NCBI RefSeq assembly: GCF_000380245.2
Contig: NZ_HG428741.1
Location: 2,239,665 to 2,303,664 of the forward strand
DNA from: Bacillus massiliigorillae
GTDB taxonomy: Bacteria; Bacillota; Bacilli; Bacillales; DSM-1321
Direction: 5' to 3'
Length of the DNA: 64,000 bases
Shown piece by piece: positions 26,730-35,476 of this stretch; positions within the stretch are counted from its first letter, which is position 1; every line of letters begins with the position of its first letter. Under the pieces are notes generated by a model that did not search any database, was not told where the DNA came from, and saw nothing but the letters and a program-made list of their open reading frames with translations. Made by a program: the position numbers and the translations under genes.

Positions 26730-27904
26730 GTGATCAATTTGAGCACAAATTAGAAAAAGCATTAAATGATAATATAATAATTCCTAATAGTGTTTTGAAG
26801 AAAAAAGCACTTGCTTTTGAAGAAATTAGGAGAAGCAAAAAACAAAAACAAACATCCTCTTATAAAAAAATAGCTGCGGCAATTATAGCAGGAATAACAA
26901 TTGTTGGAGCAAGTGTTGGAGTTGGGGTATATGGCGATACAACTTTGGCTATGGTAAAGGAATTCTTCTTTGCGAAAGATCAGGGAGTTCAATTAGCAGC
27001 AGATAATGGATATATTCAAAAAGTAGATAAGAATAATGTGATGAAAGATAATGGTGTTTCAATCCAAATTAAAAATGTTTTGTACGATAAATCTAAAATA
27101 GCAGTTTCTTTACAATTTAACTTTGAGGATAAAAGTATAATAAGTAATATGACAGATTTAATAATGAAGTACGATTTAACAGATGATAAAGGACGATACA
27201 TAGAGAAAGCTGAATACACAAAAGGGTTAACCAATGAAAATAGTAAGCTTTTAGCAAGTGGGGAATCGAGTATTCAAGCAAATGAAGAAGAAGGAGAAAT
27301 AATTTATAATTTAGTATATTATCCTATGAATTCAATTGATGGTATCAACAGTTTAAACTTTAACATCAGTTCAATATCTGTATTTTCATCATTAGAAAAT
27401 AAGGATGTATCTTATAGGACTGAAGCAGAATCTCAATCGAATATTTTAACGGAAAATATAGAAGCATGGCATAAGAATGGTATACAACTAAGTAAGGAAA
27501 TTCAAGGGACATGGCAAGGAGGAATAAAGTTAGATGCGAAATTTAAAGGACATCAGGAGATTAATTTTATCCCTAAACAACAGCCTGAATTCGCAAAAAT
27601 AGTGTCTGCAGAATTACTACCTACGGGAATGAATATCACATTTGAGCGTAATCCTTCTGAAGATGATGAAATAATAAAAAGTCAGAAAAATACAATTGAT
27701 GGTTCCATTCTTATAGATGGAAAAGGGAAAACACATAAGTCAACATTGAAGGGATATTCAAGAGCTCAAGATAATGGGACAATAATTAAAGTGAAAACGT
27801 TTGATGTTACCTCTTTCGATAATGTAAATCAATTTAAATTGTTATTTAAAGATATTGATGGAAAAAATGTTGTAATTGATTTGGTTCGTGAGAAGAAAAA
27901 ATAA
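26726..27904 (+). CDS. DUF4179-type anti-sigma factor
   Basis: The 392-residue protein has a cytoplasmic N-terminus (about 45 residues, likely sigma-binding), one transmembrane helix (IAAAIIAGITIVGASVGVGV, about residues 49-68) and a long outer DUF4179 domain (IQIKNVLYDKSKIAVSLQF near residue 111). Such proteins hold the sigma factor at the membrane until an outside signal, often cell-envelope stress, releases it. Its ATG overlaps the sigma stop codon in ATGA. A terminator follows directly. Confidence 0.88.
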   Translation: MSDQFEHKLEKALNDNIIIPNSVLKKKALAFEEIRRSKKQKQTSSYKKIAAAIIAGITIVGASVGVGVYGDTTLAMVKEFFFAKDQGVQLAADNGYIQKVDKNNVMKDNGVSIQIKNVLYDKSKIAVSLQFNFEDKSIISNMTDLIMKYDLTDDKGRYIEKAEYTKGLTNENSKLLASGESSIQANEEEGEIIYNLVYYPMNSIDGINSLNFNISSISVFSSLENKDVSYRTEAESQSNILTENIEAWHKNGIQLSKEIQGTWQGGIKLDAKFKGHQEINFIPKQQPEFAKIVSAELLPTGMNITFERNPSEDDEIIKSQKNTIDGSILIDGKGKTHKSTLKGYSRAQDNGTIIKVKTFDVTSFDNVNQFKLLFKDIDGKNVVIDLVREKKK

Positions 27905-27911
27905 AGTATAC

Positions 27912-27955
27912 AAAAAAACGCAAACTTCTAATCAAATGAAGGATGCGTTTTTTTA
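27912..27955 (+). terminator. Terminator of the sigma operon
   Basis: AAAAAACGCA and TGCGTTTTTT pair around an inner CTTCT...GAAGG stem. The T run is followed by AGC. The hairpin starts 8 bases after the stop codon. Confidence 0.85.
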
Positions 27956-28054
27956 GCTAAAATTTTTTCGCTTTCCTCGCCAAGCAAAGGCATGATCATA
28001 AAATGGATGTTCCTCCTTTTTACGCATTCATTTTATTCCACTTAATCTAATAAA

Positions 28055-28125
28055 AATCCATCTTGCACTAAACTGCCCCGTTTGTTACATAAGAAAAAGC
28101 CGCCTAAATGACAGCCTTGTACTTA
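28055..28125 (-). repeat. Dispersed terminator repeat, copy 9
   Basis: TTGCACTAAACTGCCCCGTT, TGTTACATAAGAAAAAG and GCCGCC-TAAAT-GACAGCC are present. It lies between the sigma-operon terminator and the end of the IS110 element. Confidence 0.65.
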
Positions 28126-28261
28126 AACTAAACCAGCTAATAGGTTGTCAATATCTTTCTCTTAAACATAAATTTTTTTATGCTATAATACTTTTAGGCA
28201 TACCAAATAGCCCTCCAGATGTCTTATGGAAGGTTTTTCTTTATGTGGTTAAAAAGGCTTT

Positions 28262-29463
28262 TTAAGCTATATCTAGGAAATGTTCTTTCCTCTTTAATAA
28301 AGCATAAATCCAGTGAAGAAGCTTATTAATACAAGCGACAATCGCTACTTTTGAAGGCTTTCCTTCTAATCGTTTCTTATCGTAGAACGCTTTGAGTTTT
28401 TTATTTCTGGAACTTCTTATTCCACACAAAATGGCTAGATATAAACTATGCCTTAGTCTACTGGAACCTCGTTTGGTTATCCGATTGGTGGTCGCTGTAA
28501 ACTTCCCAGATGAATGGACGCTAGGATCAATTCCAGCGTAGGCAACTAATTTCTTAGCGTGATTAAACCGATCAATTTCCCCAATTTCTGAAATAATCGT
28601 GGCTGCGATTTTTTCACCGATTCCAGGGATTGATTGGATAATCTTATATTCTTCTATTTCATTTGCTAGGGATACCATTTGGCTCTCCAATTCCGAAAGG
28701 TATCCTTGGTAATGAAATAGGATATCTATATACATAGTGAGATTGATTAGATGACTTTGATACATCACCTTCTGAAACGGATTTGAAGAGCTGCATTTCT
28801 AAGCGTTCCGGCCTTTTCTCTTGCCCATTGATCCGAGCGAGTCGGACAGCACTCACGAATACGATTTGCTAACTGCTGTTCATCTGTAATCAGAACCTTC
28901 TCCGAAGTTGGATATTCTTTTAATATCCACAAAGACACTTTCGAAAAAAGATCACCAAAAACCTTCCTATATTCAGGGAAAACCTGATCTAATATCGTAT
29001 GGAATTGTAGTTTTGCTTCCACATACATATTGGTTATAATCTCTTGTTGTCTAGATAAGTTTCGAAGGTTTAGAAGCTGAATTCCTTTCATTTTATAAGG
29101 CTCAAATTCCTCTTTATAATAAAGAATACATAATTGATAGGCATCGAATGCATCTGTTTTTACCTTTCTCAAACTGGATTTCTTTGCTTGATGAGAAATG
29201 ATTGGATTTAATAAAATATAAAGGATTTCATTTTCTTCTAAGCATTGAATAATAGGTGTATGATAATGTCCTGTTGATTCCAATATGACCACTGGCATTT
29301 GACCAGTCATTGATTTCATTTCCCCTAAGAAGCTTATAAGCGCATCTAATTCTTCACGATTATGCTTGATTGAAAAACTCTTTCCATAAGGCTTTCCTTT
29401 ATCTAAAAAAGCTTGAACTTCACTCTCTCCTTTAGCTATGTCTACACCCACAACTGGGTTCAT
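28262..29463 (-). pseudogene. IS110-family transposase split by a lost base
   Basis: Start chosen at the ATG 29,463 because GAGGAGG lies about 8 bases upstream. The first frame has the RuvC-like DEDD domain (VVGVDIAKGESEVQAF, VILESTGHYH, KTDAFDAYQLC) and then leaves frame at ALQIRFRR. The second frame (28,262-28,768, overlapping by ATGA) has the Transposase_20 domain with PGIGEKIAATIISEIGE and the catalytic-serine region GIDPSVHSSGKF. One extra A near 28,790 would restore ALQNPFQKVMYQSHL, the family sequence, giving about 400 residues. The homopolymer position suggests either decay or a sequencing error. Confidence 0.85.
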
Positions 29464-29645
29464 TCTTTCTCCTCCTCTAGTGTATTCACCAGTAGCCCCT
29501 ATTTCATCCAAGTAGTATTATAGCTTCGCTTGTTATACGAGATCTAAGTCCCAACCAGCCTTAAACATATTTCTACTAGTAGGGGGTGAACAGTTTAGCT
29601 GACGGAATCAATGTCCCACGCACCCGGACGTTCTACCCTGGCTAC
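29464..29645 (-). ncRNA. Candidate bridge RNA region of the IS110 element
   Basis: The 180 bases upstream of the transposase have no open frame but contain several paired segments, for example around 29,516-29,537 (GTATTATAGC/GCTTGTTATAC) and a GGGGTGAACAG...CCCACGC stretch. In IS110 elements this non-coding end produces the bridge RNA that pairs with target and donor DNA. The call rests on position and family; the loops were not derived. Confidence 0.35.
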
Positions 29646-29663
29646 TGATAGATTAAATCTATA

Positions 29664-29699
29664 CAAAAAAAGTTCAACCAGAAATTACTGGCTGAACTA
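29664..29699 (-). terminator. Terminator of the amidohydrolase gene
   Basis: AGTTCAACCAG and CTGGCTGAACT form an 11-bp stem with one mismatch. On the minus strand it is followed by TTTTTTT, and it lies 75 bases after the stop of the gene ending at 29,775. Confidence 0.75.
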
Positions 29700-29707
29700 T
29701 ATAATAC

Positions 29708-29750
29708 GAACGCACCTGATAGATTAAGAACATTTCTTCACAAACTTTCC
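29708..29750 (-). repeat. Right-hand module of the dispersed repeat
   Basis: CGCACCTGATAGATTAAGAA then CATTTCTTCACAAACTTTCC matches the right-hand modules near 7403, 21,687 and 30,677. Here it occurs without the terminator core. Confidence 0.5.
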
Positions 29751-29774
29751 AAGATCAATACAGTTAATATTGAA

Positions 29775-30518
29775 TTATTTGAAATACCATTTTAAAGCAT
29801 TTGTGTACAAGATTTTATCAGAAGCCTGTTTATCAAAAAGTCGTTGAATCAATTTAATATCTTCGTACTCAAAAGGTCTTTTTGCTCTTGTAGATGGCAA
29901 ATCAGTTCCAAACATAAGTGCATCAGGATTAGTCTCATAAATAGATTTCAAGGCATTTTCAACATTCAGTTCCACACGCCCAAAACCCGTTGCTTTTACG
30001 TGTACACCTTTATCAATTAAATTTAATAAGTATGGCAAGCCTTCTTCTGACAATCCTAAATGGTCAATTGAAATAGCAGGTAACTTTTCAATCACAGGTG
30101 AAATTTCGGGTAACTCTTTCGCATCAATATAAAGCTCACTATGCCATCCAACTAAATCATAAACTCTCCTTGCAAAGTAATCGAGCTTAGATAAATCTTC
30201 TGAACCACCTCGTTTTATATTAAAACGTAATGCCTTTACTCCTTTTTCATTTAGCTTTAAAATTTCATCATCCGTCACTGTATAAGGTAATTGCGTTACG
30301 CCACAGAATGTTGAACCCAATTGTTTAAGAGCTTTCAATAAATACTCTTGGTCAAATTCTTGAAATGAACCTGATACAATTGCTCCACCTAATACATTTA
30401 AATCAGTAGTTTCATTTTGATAATCCTTTACTACATAACTTGGTGGCAAATATCCTTGGTTTTCTATAATCGGAAAATTAAAGTCAATAATGTGAAAATG
30501 GGCATCAAAAATTCTCAT
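29775..30518 (-). CDS. Amidohydrolase-family metal-dependent hydrolase (PDC-hydrolase type)
   Basis: The 247-residue TIM-barrel protein opens with FDAHFHIIDFNFP (metal-binding HxH), has a later histidine in AISIDHLGL (about residue 147) and the metal-ligand aspartate in MFGTDLPSTRAKRPF (about residue 203). This is the amidohydrolase_2 layout of 2-pyrone-4,6-dicarboxylate hydrolase and related lactonases and decarboxylases. The physiological substrate is unknown. GGAGGG precedes the ATG at 30,518. Single-gene unit with its own terminator. Confidence 0.85.
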   Translation of the reverse strand: MRIFDAHFHIIDFNFPIIENQGYLPPSYVVKDYQNETTDLNVLGGAIVSGSFQEFDQEYLLKALKQLGSTFCGVTQLPYTVTDDEILKLNEKGVKALRFNIKRGGSEDLSKLDYFARRVYDLVGWHSELYIDAKELPEISPVIEKLPAISIDHLGLSEEGLPYLLNLIDKGVHVKATGFGRVELNVENALKSIYETNPDALMFGTDLPSTRAKRPFEYEDIKLIQRLFDKQASDKILYTNALKWYFK

Positions 30519-30599
30519 TCCATTTCCCTCCTCTTTTCCTTAAAATATCAAATATGCTACATAAAGAAAATAACAGGTTATTTATACGAATTCATAACT

Positions 30600-30712
30600 T
30601 ATTCTTATTACACTAACCTGCCCCATTAGCTTCATAAGAAAAAGCCGTCTAAATGACAGCTCTGATTTTCCACTAATGCACCCATTTGTTTAAGTACATT
30701 CTTTCACCCAAA
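30600..30712 (-). repeat. Dispersed terminator repeat, copy 10, with right-hand module
   Basis: CACTAACCTGCCCCATTAG, TTCATAAGAAAAAG and GCCGTC-TAAAT-GACAGCT are followed by AATGCACCCATTTG-TTTAAGTACATTC, so both modules are joined here. It lies 3' of the acyltransferase remnant on the minus strand. Confidence 0.65.
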
Positions 30713-30835
30713 AAGATTCTGAGTCTTATTCTAAATTCTCATAATGTGTTTTAATTCCCCTAAATCAATACCGCACGTTCTACATTTAAATCCCAAAAAT
30801 CTGTTCCAGCAGTACTCTTTTCAGTATCAATCAAC

Positions 30836-31060
30836 TTACTTTATTTTAAAACGGGTATCTTCCTTAAACTTCTTACGACTAGGGTTGCCTTCCACTCTCC
30901 AAATATGATTACTTTTCAAATCATAAACTACTGACCAAATAGTATCAGCGTTAGTTTTTCTATCATATTGACACATAAATCCATACTTACCACTAAGTAA
31001 ATTCATTGCAAAATCTAAACTGTACTTATCTTTATTATTTCGGTATAGAAGTTTTATATT
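30836..31060 (-). pseudogene. C45-type acyltransferase/hydrolase, C-terminal remnant
   Basis: The frame reads DFAMNLLSGKYGFMCQYD, then DTIWSVVYDLKSNHIW and GNPSRKKFKEDTRFK before a TAA at 30,836. This matches the C-terminal end of the C45 acyl-CoA:6-aminopenicillanate acyltransferase family of autoproteolytic Ntn hydrolases. The catalytic N-terminal part is missing, and further upstream (31,200-31,270) only another short tail (EFKISFDEPYHK) is open. The gene is dead. Confidence 0.55.
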
Positions 31061-31274
31061 TAGTGGTATATAGCAATAATCTAATCGCTAAATTCTACTT
31101 TATCTCTATATTAATTCATACCTTCATTTATATAATCTACATAATAGCTGGTCTAAAATTACCTTTCAATTCATTAAAACTAAGTTGAACATATTCTATC
31201 TAATTTTAGTAAAAACCTCATTTACTTATGATAAGGTTCATCGAAACTAATTTTAAATTCGATCCTAAACACAG

Positions 31275-31320
31275 AATTCCTTATTGAACTAAACTGCCCG
31301 ATAATTGTATAAAAAAGATA
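31275..31320 (-). repeat. Dispersed terminator repeat, copy 11 (partial)
   Basis: TTGAACTAAACTGCCCGATAA then TTGTATAAAAAAGA are recognisable; the hairpin is shortened. It lies directly 3' of the short minus-strand tail ending near 31,230. Confidence 0.45.
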
Positions 31321-31354
31321 CTACTGGATCAATCTTCCAAAATGGATTCTTCAA

Positions 31355-31483
31355 TAAAATATGGAGGTTGTAACGGTGAACCCACATTTAGTAAGGAGAA
31401 TAAAGAAAACCGTGATAATTTTCAGTCAAAAAGTGATAAAAAAGATGCATTAGTTATTGCTGATATGGTAAAGAACGGCTAGG
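31355..31483 (+). pseudogene. IS110-type transposase, N-terminal remnant
   Basis: VVTVNPHLVRRIKKT in one frame passes into DNFQSKSDKKDALVIADMVK NG-stop in another. Together these match the VNPHLVK...SDKKDALVIA segment of IS110-family transposases. The start, the end and all else are missing, with one frame change inside. Confidence 0.65.
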
Positions 31484-31494
31484 GAAATATATCT

Positions 31495-31665
31495 TATGAG
31501 TAAAAATTAGACCTTATAGTAGCGACTATCTTAGTAATATTGAGTTTCATCTTTATGGATTATTTTGCAGAACCAGGTTTAATATTCTCAACCATTTTTG
31601 TCTTATATCTGATTATGAAGTCCATTTTTAACTTTTATTTAAAAAAGAGAAGCAAACAATCTTAA
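31495..31665 (+). pseudogene. Small two-helix membrane protein, frameshifted start
   Basis: From about 31,508 the frame encodes LDLIVATILVILSFIFMDYF, then GLIFSTIFVLYLIMKSIF and a basic tail KKRSKQS, a compact two-helix membrane protein of about 55 residues. The ATG at 31,495 (after AGGGAAA) is out of frame by one base; one more A in its AAAAA run gives MSKKLDLIVATI. It is either newly broken or misread. Function unknown. Confidence 0.5.
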
Positions 31666-31681
31666 TTAACTTTGTTACTCT

Positions 31682-31707
31682 AAAGCTTATCAGCTTCGAT
31701 GAGCTTT
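31682..31707. terminator. Hairpin between the small membrane gene and 31,767
   Basis: AAAGCTTATC and GATGAGCTTT form a 10-bp stem with one wobble pair and a 6-base loop, with T and A runs at both ends, so it may serve both converging genes. Confidence 0.65.
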
Positions 31708-31766
31708 TAAATTTAGACTATTGACTGAACCTTTTGTTTCCTAAGTTTAATCTACGTTATGCGAAT

Positions 31767-32351
31767 CTACTTCCGATCACAAGAACAATTATGCTTGTCC
31801 TTATAAGCTTCTATAATCTCTTGTTTATATTCATTTTCTTGCTTCTTATTATTAGCATACTCGTGCATACTGTCTGGTTTCCAAGTTACAAAATCAAAAG
31901 ATGTGTCTGTCGTTTTTCCATTTATCTGATGATGCAGATACAATCTACCATCCGATTTCCAAAGAGCATAACGAATCTGACCTAAGACAATTTTAAAGCA
32001 ATTATGTTCTTCCTCAATCTCACTATTAATTTTCGTTTTTGGGTGTCCAGTAAGATAAACCAAAAATTCAACTGCCATTTCTTTATTAAGCTTCTTTGCT
32101 TGTGCTATTTTTTCGTTTTTAACACATTCTGCAATACAGTCATCACCTTCAACAATACAATTCAAGGCTTCATCCATCTTTAAGAAAGTAATATTTAGGT
32201 TAGATTGGTAAGAATCATATTTGAATGTATCGTAAGGTTTCAGACCTTGGTACGCAAACACACCATCATGATTCTCTGTCAAAGCGTAAATTGTCCATAC
32301 TCTACCTTTGTAATAAATCATTTTATCGTACAGTTCAACATCCTGATTCAT
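31767..32351 (-). CDS. Hypothetical soluble protein
   Basis: The 194-residue protein has no signal peptide or membrane helix. It is rich in aromatic and charged residues (YYKGRVWTIYALTENHDGVF; IRYALWKSDGRLYLHHQING) and ends in a lysine-rich, cysteine-containing tail (KHNCSCDRK). I do not recognise the family. GAGAGGAG lies 7-8 bases before the ATG. It is a single-gene unit between a hairpin and a copy of the dispersed repeat. Confidence 0.6.
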   Translation of the reverse strand: MNQDVELYDKMIYYKGRVWTIYALTENHDGVFAYQGLKPYDTFKYDSYQSNLNITFLKMDEALNCIVEGDDCIAECVKNEKIAQAKKLNKEMAVEFLVYLTGHPKTKINSEIEEEHNCFKIVLGQIRYALWKSDGRLYLHHQINGKTTDTSFDFVTWKPDSMHEYANNKKQENEYKQEIIEAYKDKHNCSCDRK

Positions 32352-32404
32352 TTATATTTCTCCTCTCTTTTGCTTCGTAATATGAGTCTAACATGAAACT
32401 AAAT

Positions 32405-32455
32405 AATTCTTTTGTATATTAATTTTCATCTTTTCTTATTGAACTAACCCCCCTC
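32405..32455 (-). repeat. Dispersed terminator repeat, copy 12 (leader and core)
   Basis: TTCTTTTGTATATTAATTTT then CATCTTTTCTTATTGAACTA is nearly identical to 7,293-7,330, followed by a shortened core (ACCCCCCTCAAG). It lies 3' of the hydrolase-SLH gene ending at 32,527. Confidence 0.6.
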
Positions 32456-32526
32456 AAGTGCATTTTTAGAGTGTTTGTGTTTTATTGTTTGAGCTTTTTT
32501 TGGGAAAATAAAATTTAAAGTTTAAA

Positions 32527-34413
32527 TCATTTTTTTTGCTCTAAATTATAAAGAATCGTTACCAAATGCGCTCTAGAAATGGCCATTGTTGGTTTAAAAG
32601 ATTCATAGCTGTGAGATTGATCATAACCATTAATTACCCCTTGATCGAATAACCATTGAACAGCTTGTTTTTCTGTGAAATTTTGTTTCGCAAAAGTTTT
32701 AGTTAATAAAACAGCAGCTTGCCCTCTTGTTAGATTAACATTAGACTTACCTGATACTTTTAGACCTTTTTCTTTTGCAAATTCATAAAGACTTTTTATA
32801 GATTCCTCTTTTTGAGAATGATCATTCGAATAGCATAGCATTATTCGCAAATACTGACTCTCAGTTATAGTTAAATCCGGCTTTAGCTTTTTCTCGTCAG
32901 AAAAACCTACAACTAATCCTTTATTTAATGCCCATTTAATCGCTTCAGACCAATATAATCCTTCTTTATAATCTGTAAATACGGTTGGGTCAATTAAAGG
33001 TGTTTCTGTAACTTCACCTTTTTTCATCCAATTCGAAATATCCGTTATCAATTCTTGAGGTACAATACCTGGAGTCATATATTCTGTCGTTCCATTCGGT
33101 TCCCCTTCCCAGTTGGCGAGGCCATGAAACATATTTGGATATAACTTATATTGAACATTTGTTCGTTCTTTTAATTCTCCTTTTAATTGTTCATAATCTG
33201 AAACAGGAACTTGTATATCTTTTCCACCTTGTACTACAAACATCGGAATTTCCTGTTTTTTTATTAGATCAGCAGGCACATAATTGCGAAGATCATACCA
33301 CCATGACGCCTGTGGCAAAGCAAAGCCCTGTGGTGGATTTGATAGCGAGAACTGTGGATCATTTAAAAGTGCAAATTGTTGTTTGTAAAATAATTCTTGT
33401 TGTTCTATTGCATCAATCGTTTCTGGTGCCTCATTACTTTTTTTCGCTCTTTCTAATGCTTGTTCTAATTGCATGATTACTAAATCGGAAAATTAATGAC
33501 CTGGTCCAGCCACACTAATTACACCTTTAATCAAATGATCTTTGGTAAGGCAAAACCTCCTTGACTATGACCTAGAACAAAAATTTGTTTGTTATCAATT
33601 TTTGGTTGTTTTTTTAATAGATTGACTGCTAAATTTGCATCATCGACTGTCTCTTCATTAATTGTATAATTTGGCTCAAATTTAAATTTCATAGCATGTG
33701 TTCTGGTCCGTTTATCATAACGAAGGACCGCTATTCCTTCACTTGCTAAACCAACTGCAAAGTTTTGGAAAGGTCTATGAGCAAACATTGACTCGTCCAT
33801 ATCGCTTGAACCAGAACCATGCACTAAAACGACAACTGGAAATGGTCCCTTGCCTTTTGGCGTTGTTAATATACCCGGTAAGGCAAATTCACCATTTCCG
33901 ATGGTAACCTGCTTTTCTGTATAGTTTTGCAAATCATAAGGAGGGGTTAAAAAGGCTCCATCCGCATAATAATTTTCGATATTAAAATCATCAATTTTTC
34001 CTTGTTTGTCTAACTTTACGACAAACTGATATTGTCCATTTTTAGCCGAACATTTAATAATTACTTTTGTATGTACAGAATCATTTTGAATCTTCAAAAC
34101 TTCCCATTGATCGATTACACCATACGGTGAATGTTCTTTCCACAATTGTTCCAATTGTGTTTTTTTTTACTTTCTTTTGCAAATTGGTATTTAATAGAGA
34201 GTAAGCCTCATCCCATTTACTATTCTTTAGAGATTCAAAGAACTCTTTCCCCACTTGTTCAAAATTAATTTCTTTATTTTCTGCTGCTGCTTGAGCTGAT
34301 TTTGTGTAGAACATCATACCGCCACCAATACTTGTTAATCCGAGTGCACTTACTAAAAGCACCTTTGCTACTGTTGAGTTTTTTTTCATCTGATAAATCC
34401 TCCTGAATTCCAT
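32527..34413 (-). pseudogene. Exported alpha/beta hydrolase with SLH domains, broken
   Basis: Three frames join into one gene for about 620 residues. Frame one (34,413-34,081) has a signal peptide and a DUF3887-type domain. Frame two (34,154-33,531) has the hydrolase core with HGSGSSDMDE and the nucleophile elbow GHSQGGFALP. Frame three (33,474-32,527) has the catalytic aspartate (FVVQGGKDIQVPVS) and histidine (PNMFHGLANWEGE), then two or three S-layer-homology repeats (YWSEAIKWALNKGLVVGF; RGQAAVLLTKTF). Such proteins are held on the cell wall. The breaks are a frame change in an A9 run (near 34,170), another near 33,530, and an in-frame TAA near 33,494. The gene is very likely dead. Confidence 0.85.
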
Positions 34414-34861
34414 TGGATAAATTCCCTTAATTATATTACCTTCACGTCCAAACTTATCCTCACCTAGAATACAAACTACGTTGGAGAAAATATGTAATTA
34501 ACAATTGTTTAATTTTATATAATAGTAAACCAAACATTCTTACATTTAATAGAATGACTAATGTCTCAAACTATTCGATTGGAAATACATCTATTCGTCA
34601 CCCCCTTTTTAAAAATCTTAAGCTAGTAATTTTCATGATTGTGAATGTAATATAAGGATCTTAATGTTTATATTACGTTTGTCATTCCGCTTTAGTTCAA
34701 ATTACTTTATAAAGATAAATTGTTGAAATGAAATAAGCGTATAACTAACTAATCAGCGATTACACACAAAAGTTGGATATATATTTCTATAATCACACAG
34801 GTGGATATTACGTGTCTCAATGAGGTATTCCACTATCTAAGAATGAAATTGTGTTTATAAA

Positions 34862-34993
34862 TTGGAAATTCCAGAAAAAACTGATGAAATTGAAGATGGT
34901 TTATGTGTACAAATTTTAAATCATGGTGATTATGATGAAGAACCTCTCAGTTTTGAAAAGTTGGCATTGGCAAATGTAGCACACTGGCTATGA
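34862..34993 (+). pseudogene. GyrI-like/effector-binding domain remnant
   Basis: EDGLCVQILNHGDYDEEPLS followed by FEKLAL matches the conserved core of GyrI-like small-molecule-binding domains. The frame has no start with a ribosome site and ends after 43 codons. It overlaps the sigma-factor remnant that follows. Confidence 0.55.
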
Positions 34994-35108
34994 ATACGAT
35001 AAATTGATGGAGAGTATTCATAATTTGAATGCGAGTCATCGGATTCCTTTATTATTAAAGTATTATTATAGCTTTTCGTATAAAGGGATAGCCGATGGTA
35101 CGAAATGA
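34986..35108 (+). pseudogene. Sigma-factor region 4 remnant
   Basis: LNASHRIPLLLKYYYSFSYK followed by GIADGTK-stop matches region 4 of ECF sigma factors (residues around the helix-turn-helix), but the recognition helix is cut short. No upstream part is left. Confidence 0.55.
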
Positions 35109-35224
35109 GCTCTTATTGAGATAACAGGTACTTTAATAAAATCTTATTAAAGAAGTTATCAGAAATAGCAGCCTTAAAGCTCAATAAACACGAAAAAAAT
35201 GATGTGTACAATGGCGATGCTTTA

Positions 35225-35250
35225 ACAAACCTGCTCCTTTAGCGTAATGA
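35225..35250 (-). repeat. Dispersed terminator repeat, copy 13 (short)
   Basis: AACAAACCTGCTCCTTTAG-CGTAATGAAAAA is a degraded core without hairpin. It is the last copy I find; the following 28 kb has none. Confidence 0.4.
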
Positions 35251-35292
35251 AAAACTTACTAATTTTACCACAAAACTCATTTTAATAATGCT

Positions 35293-35332
35293 AAAAAGCA
35301 GTGTGATTTCACTTGCGAAATCCACTGCCTTT
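35293..35332 (-). terminator. Terminator of the HemAT gene
   Basis: On the minus strand GCAGTGGATTTC and GAAATCACACTGC pair around GCAAGT and are followed by TTTTTAG. It lies about 150 bases after the stop codon at 35,477; a second looser hairpin lies between. Confidence 0.7.
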
Positions 35333-35476
35333 ATGCTTGTTTTTATATATGCGATTTCCCATGCGGGTACTCAAAAAGAGAACGTCTTACGTCTGCCGCA
35401 TGGCTCTTTTTTGATTTGGAGTAAGACGAAGAGTTAAACTACATTTATCAATAAGGACCAGTGACGGTTTTTCTTA

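Larger units (their letters stand above)
28190..29645 (-). mobile_element. IS110-family insertion sequence
   Basis: The transposase gene (28,262-29,463, minus) is flanked by non-coding ends. The 3' end around 28,190-28,230, read on the minus strand as TTTGGTATGCC...AAAAGTATTATA, resembles the sequence behind the IS110 fragment at the window start. The non-coding part on the 5' side (29,464 to about 29,645) is long, as in IS110 elements that encode a bridge RNA. IS110 elements lack long inverted repeats, so the exact ends are not visible. Confidence 0.7.

Noticed and set aside
23190..32455. A CRISPR array suggested by recurring repeats.
   Set aside because: The repeat copies are hundreds to thousands of bases apart with genes between them, vary in length, and no cas genes are present.
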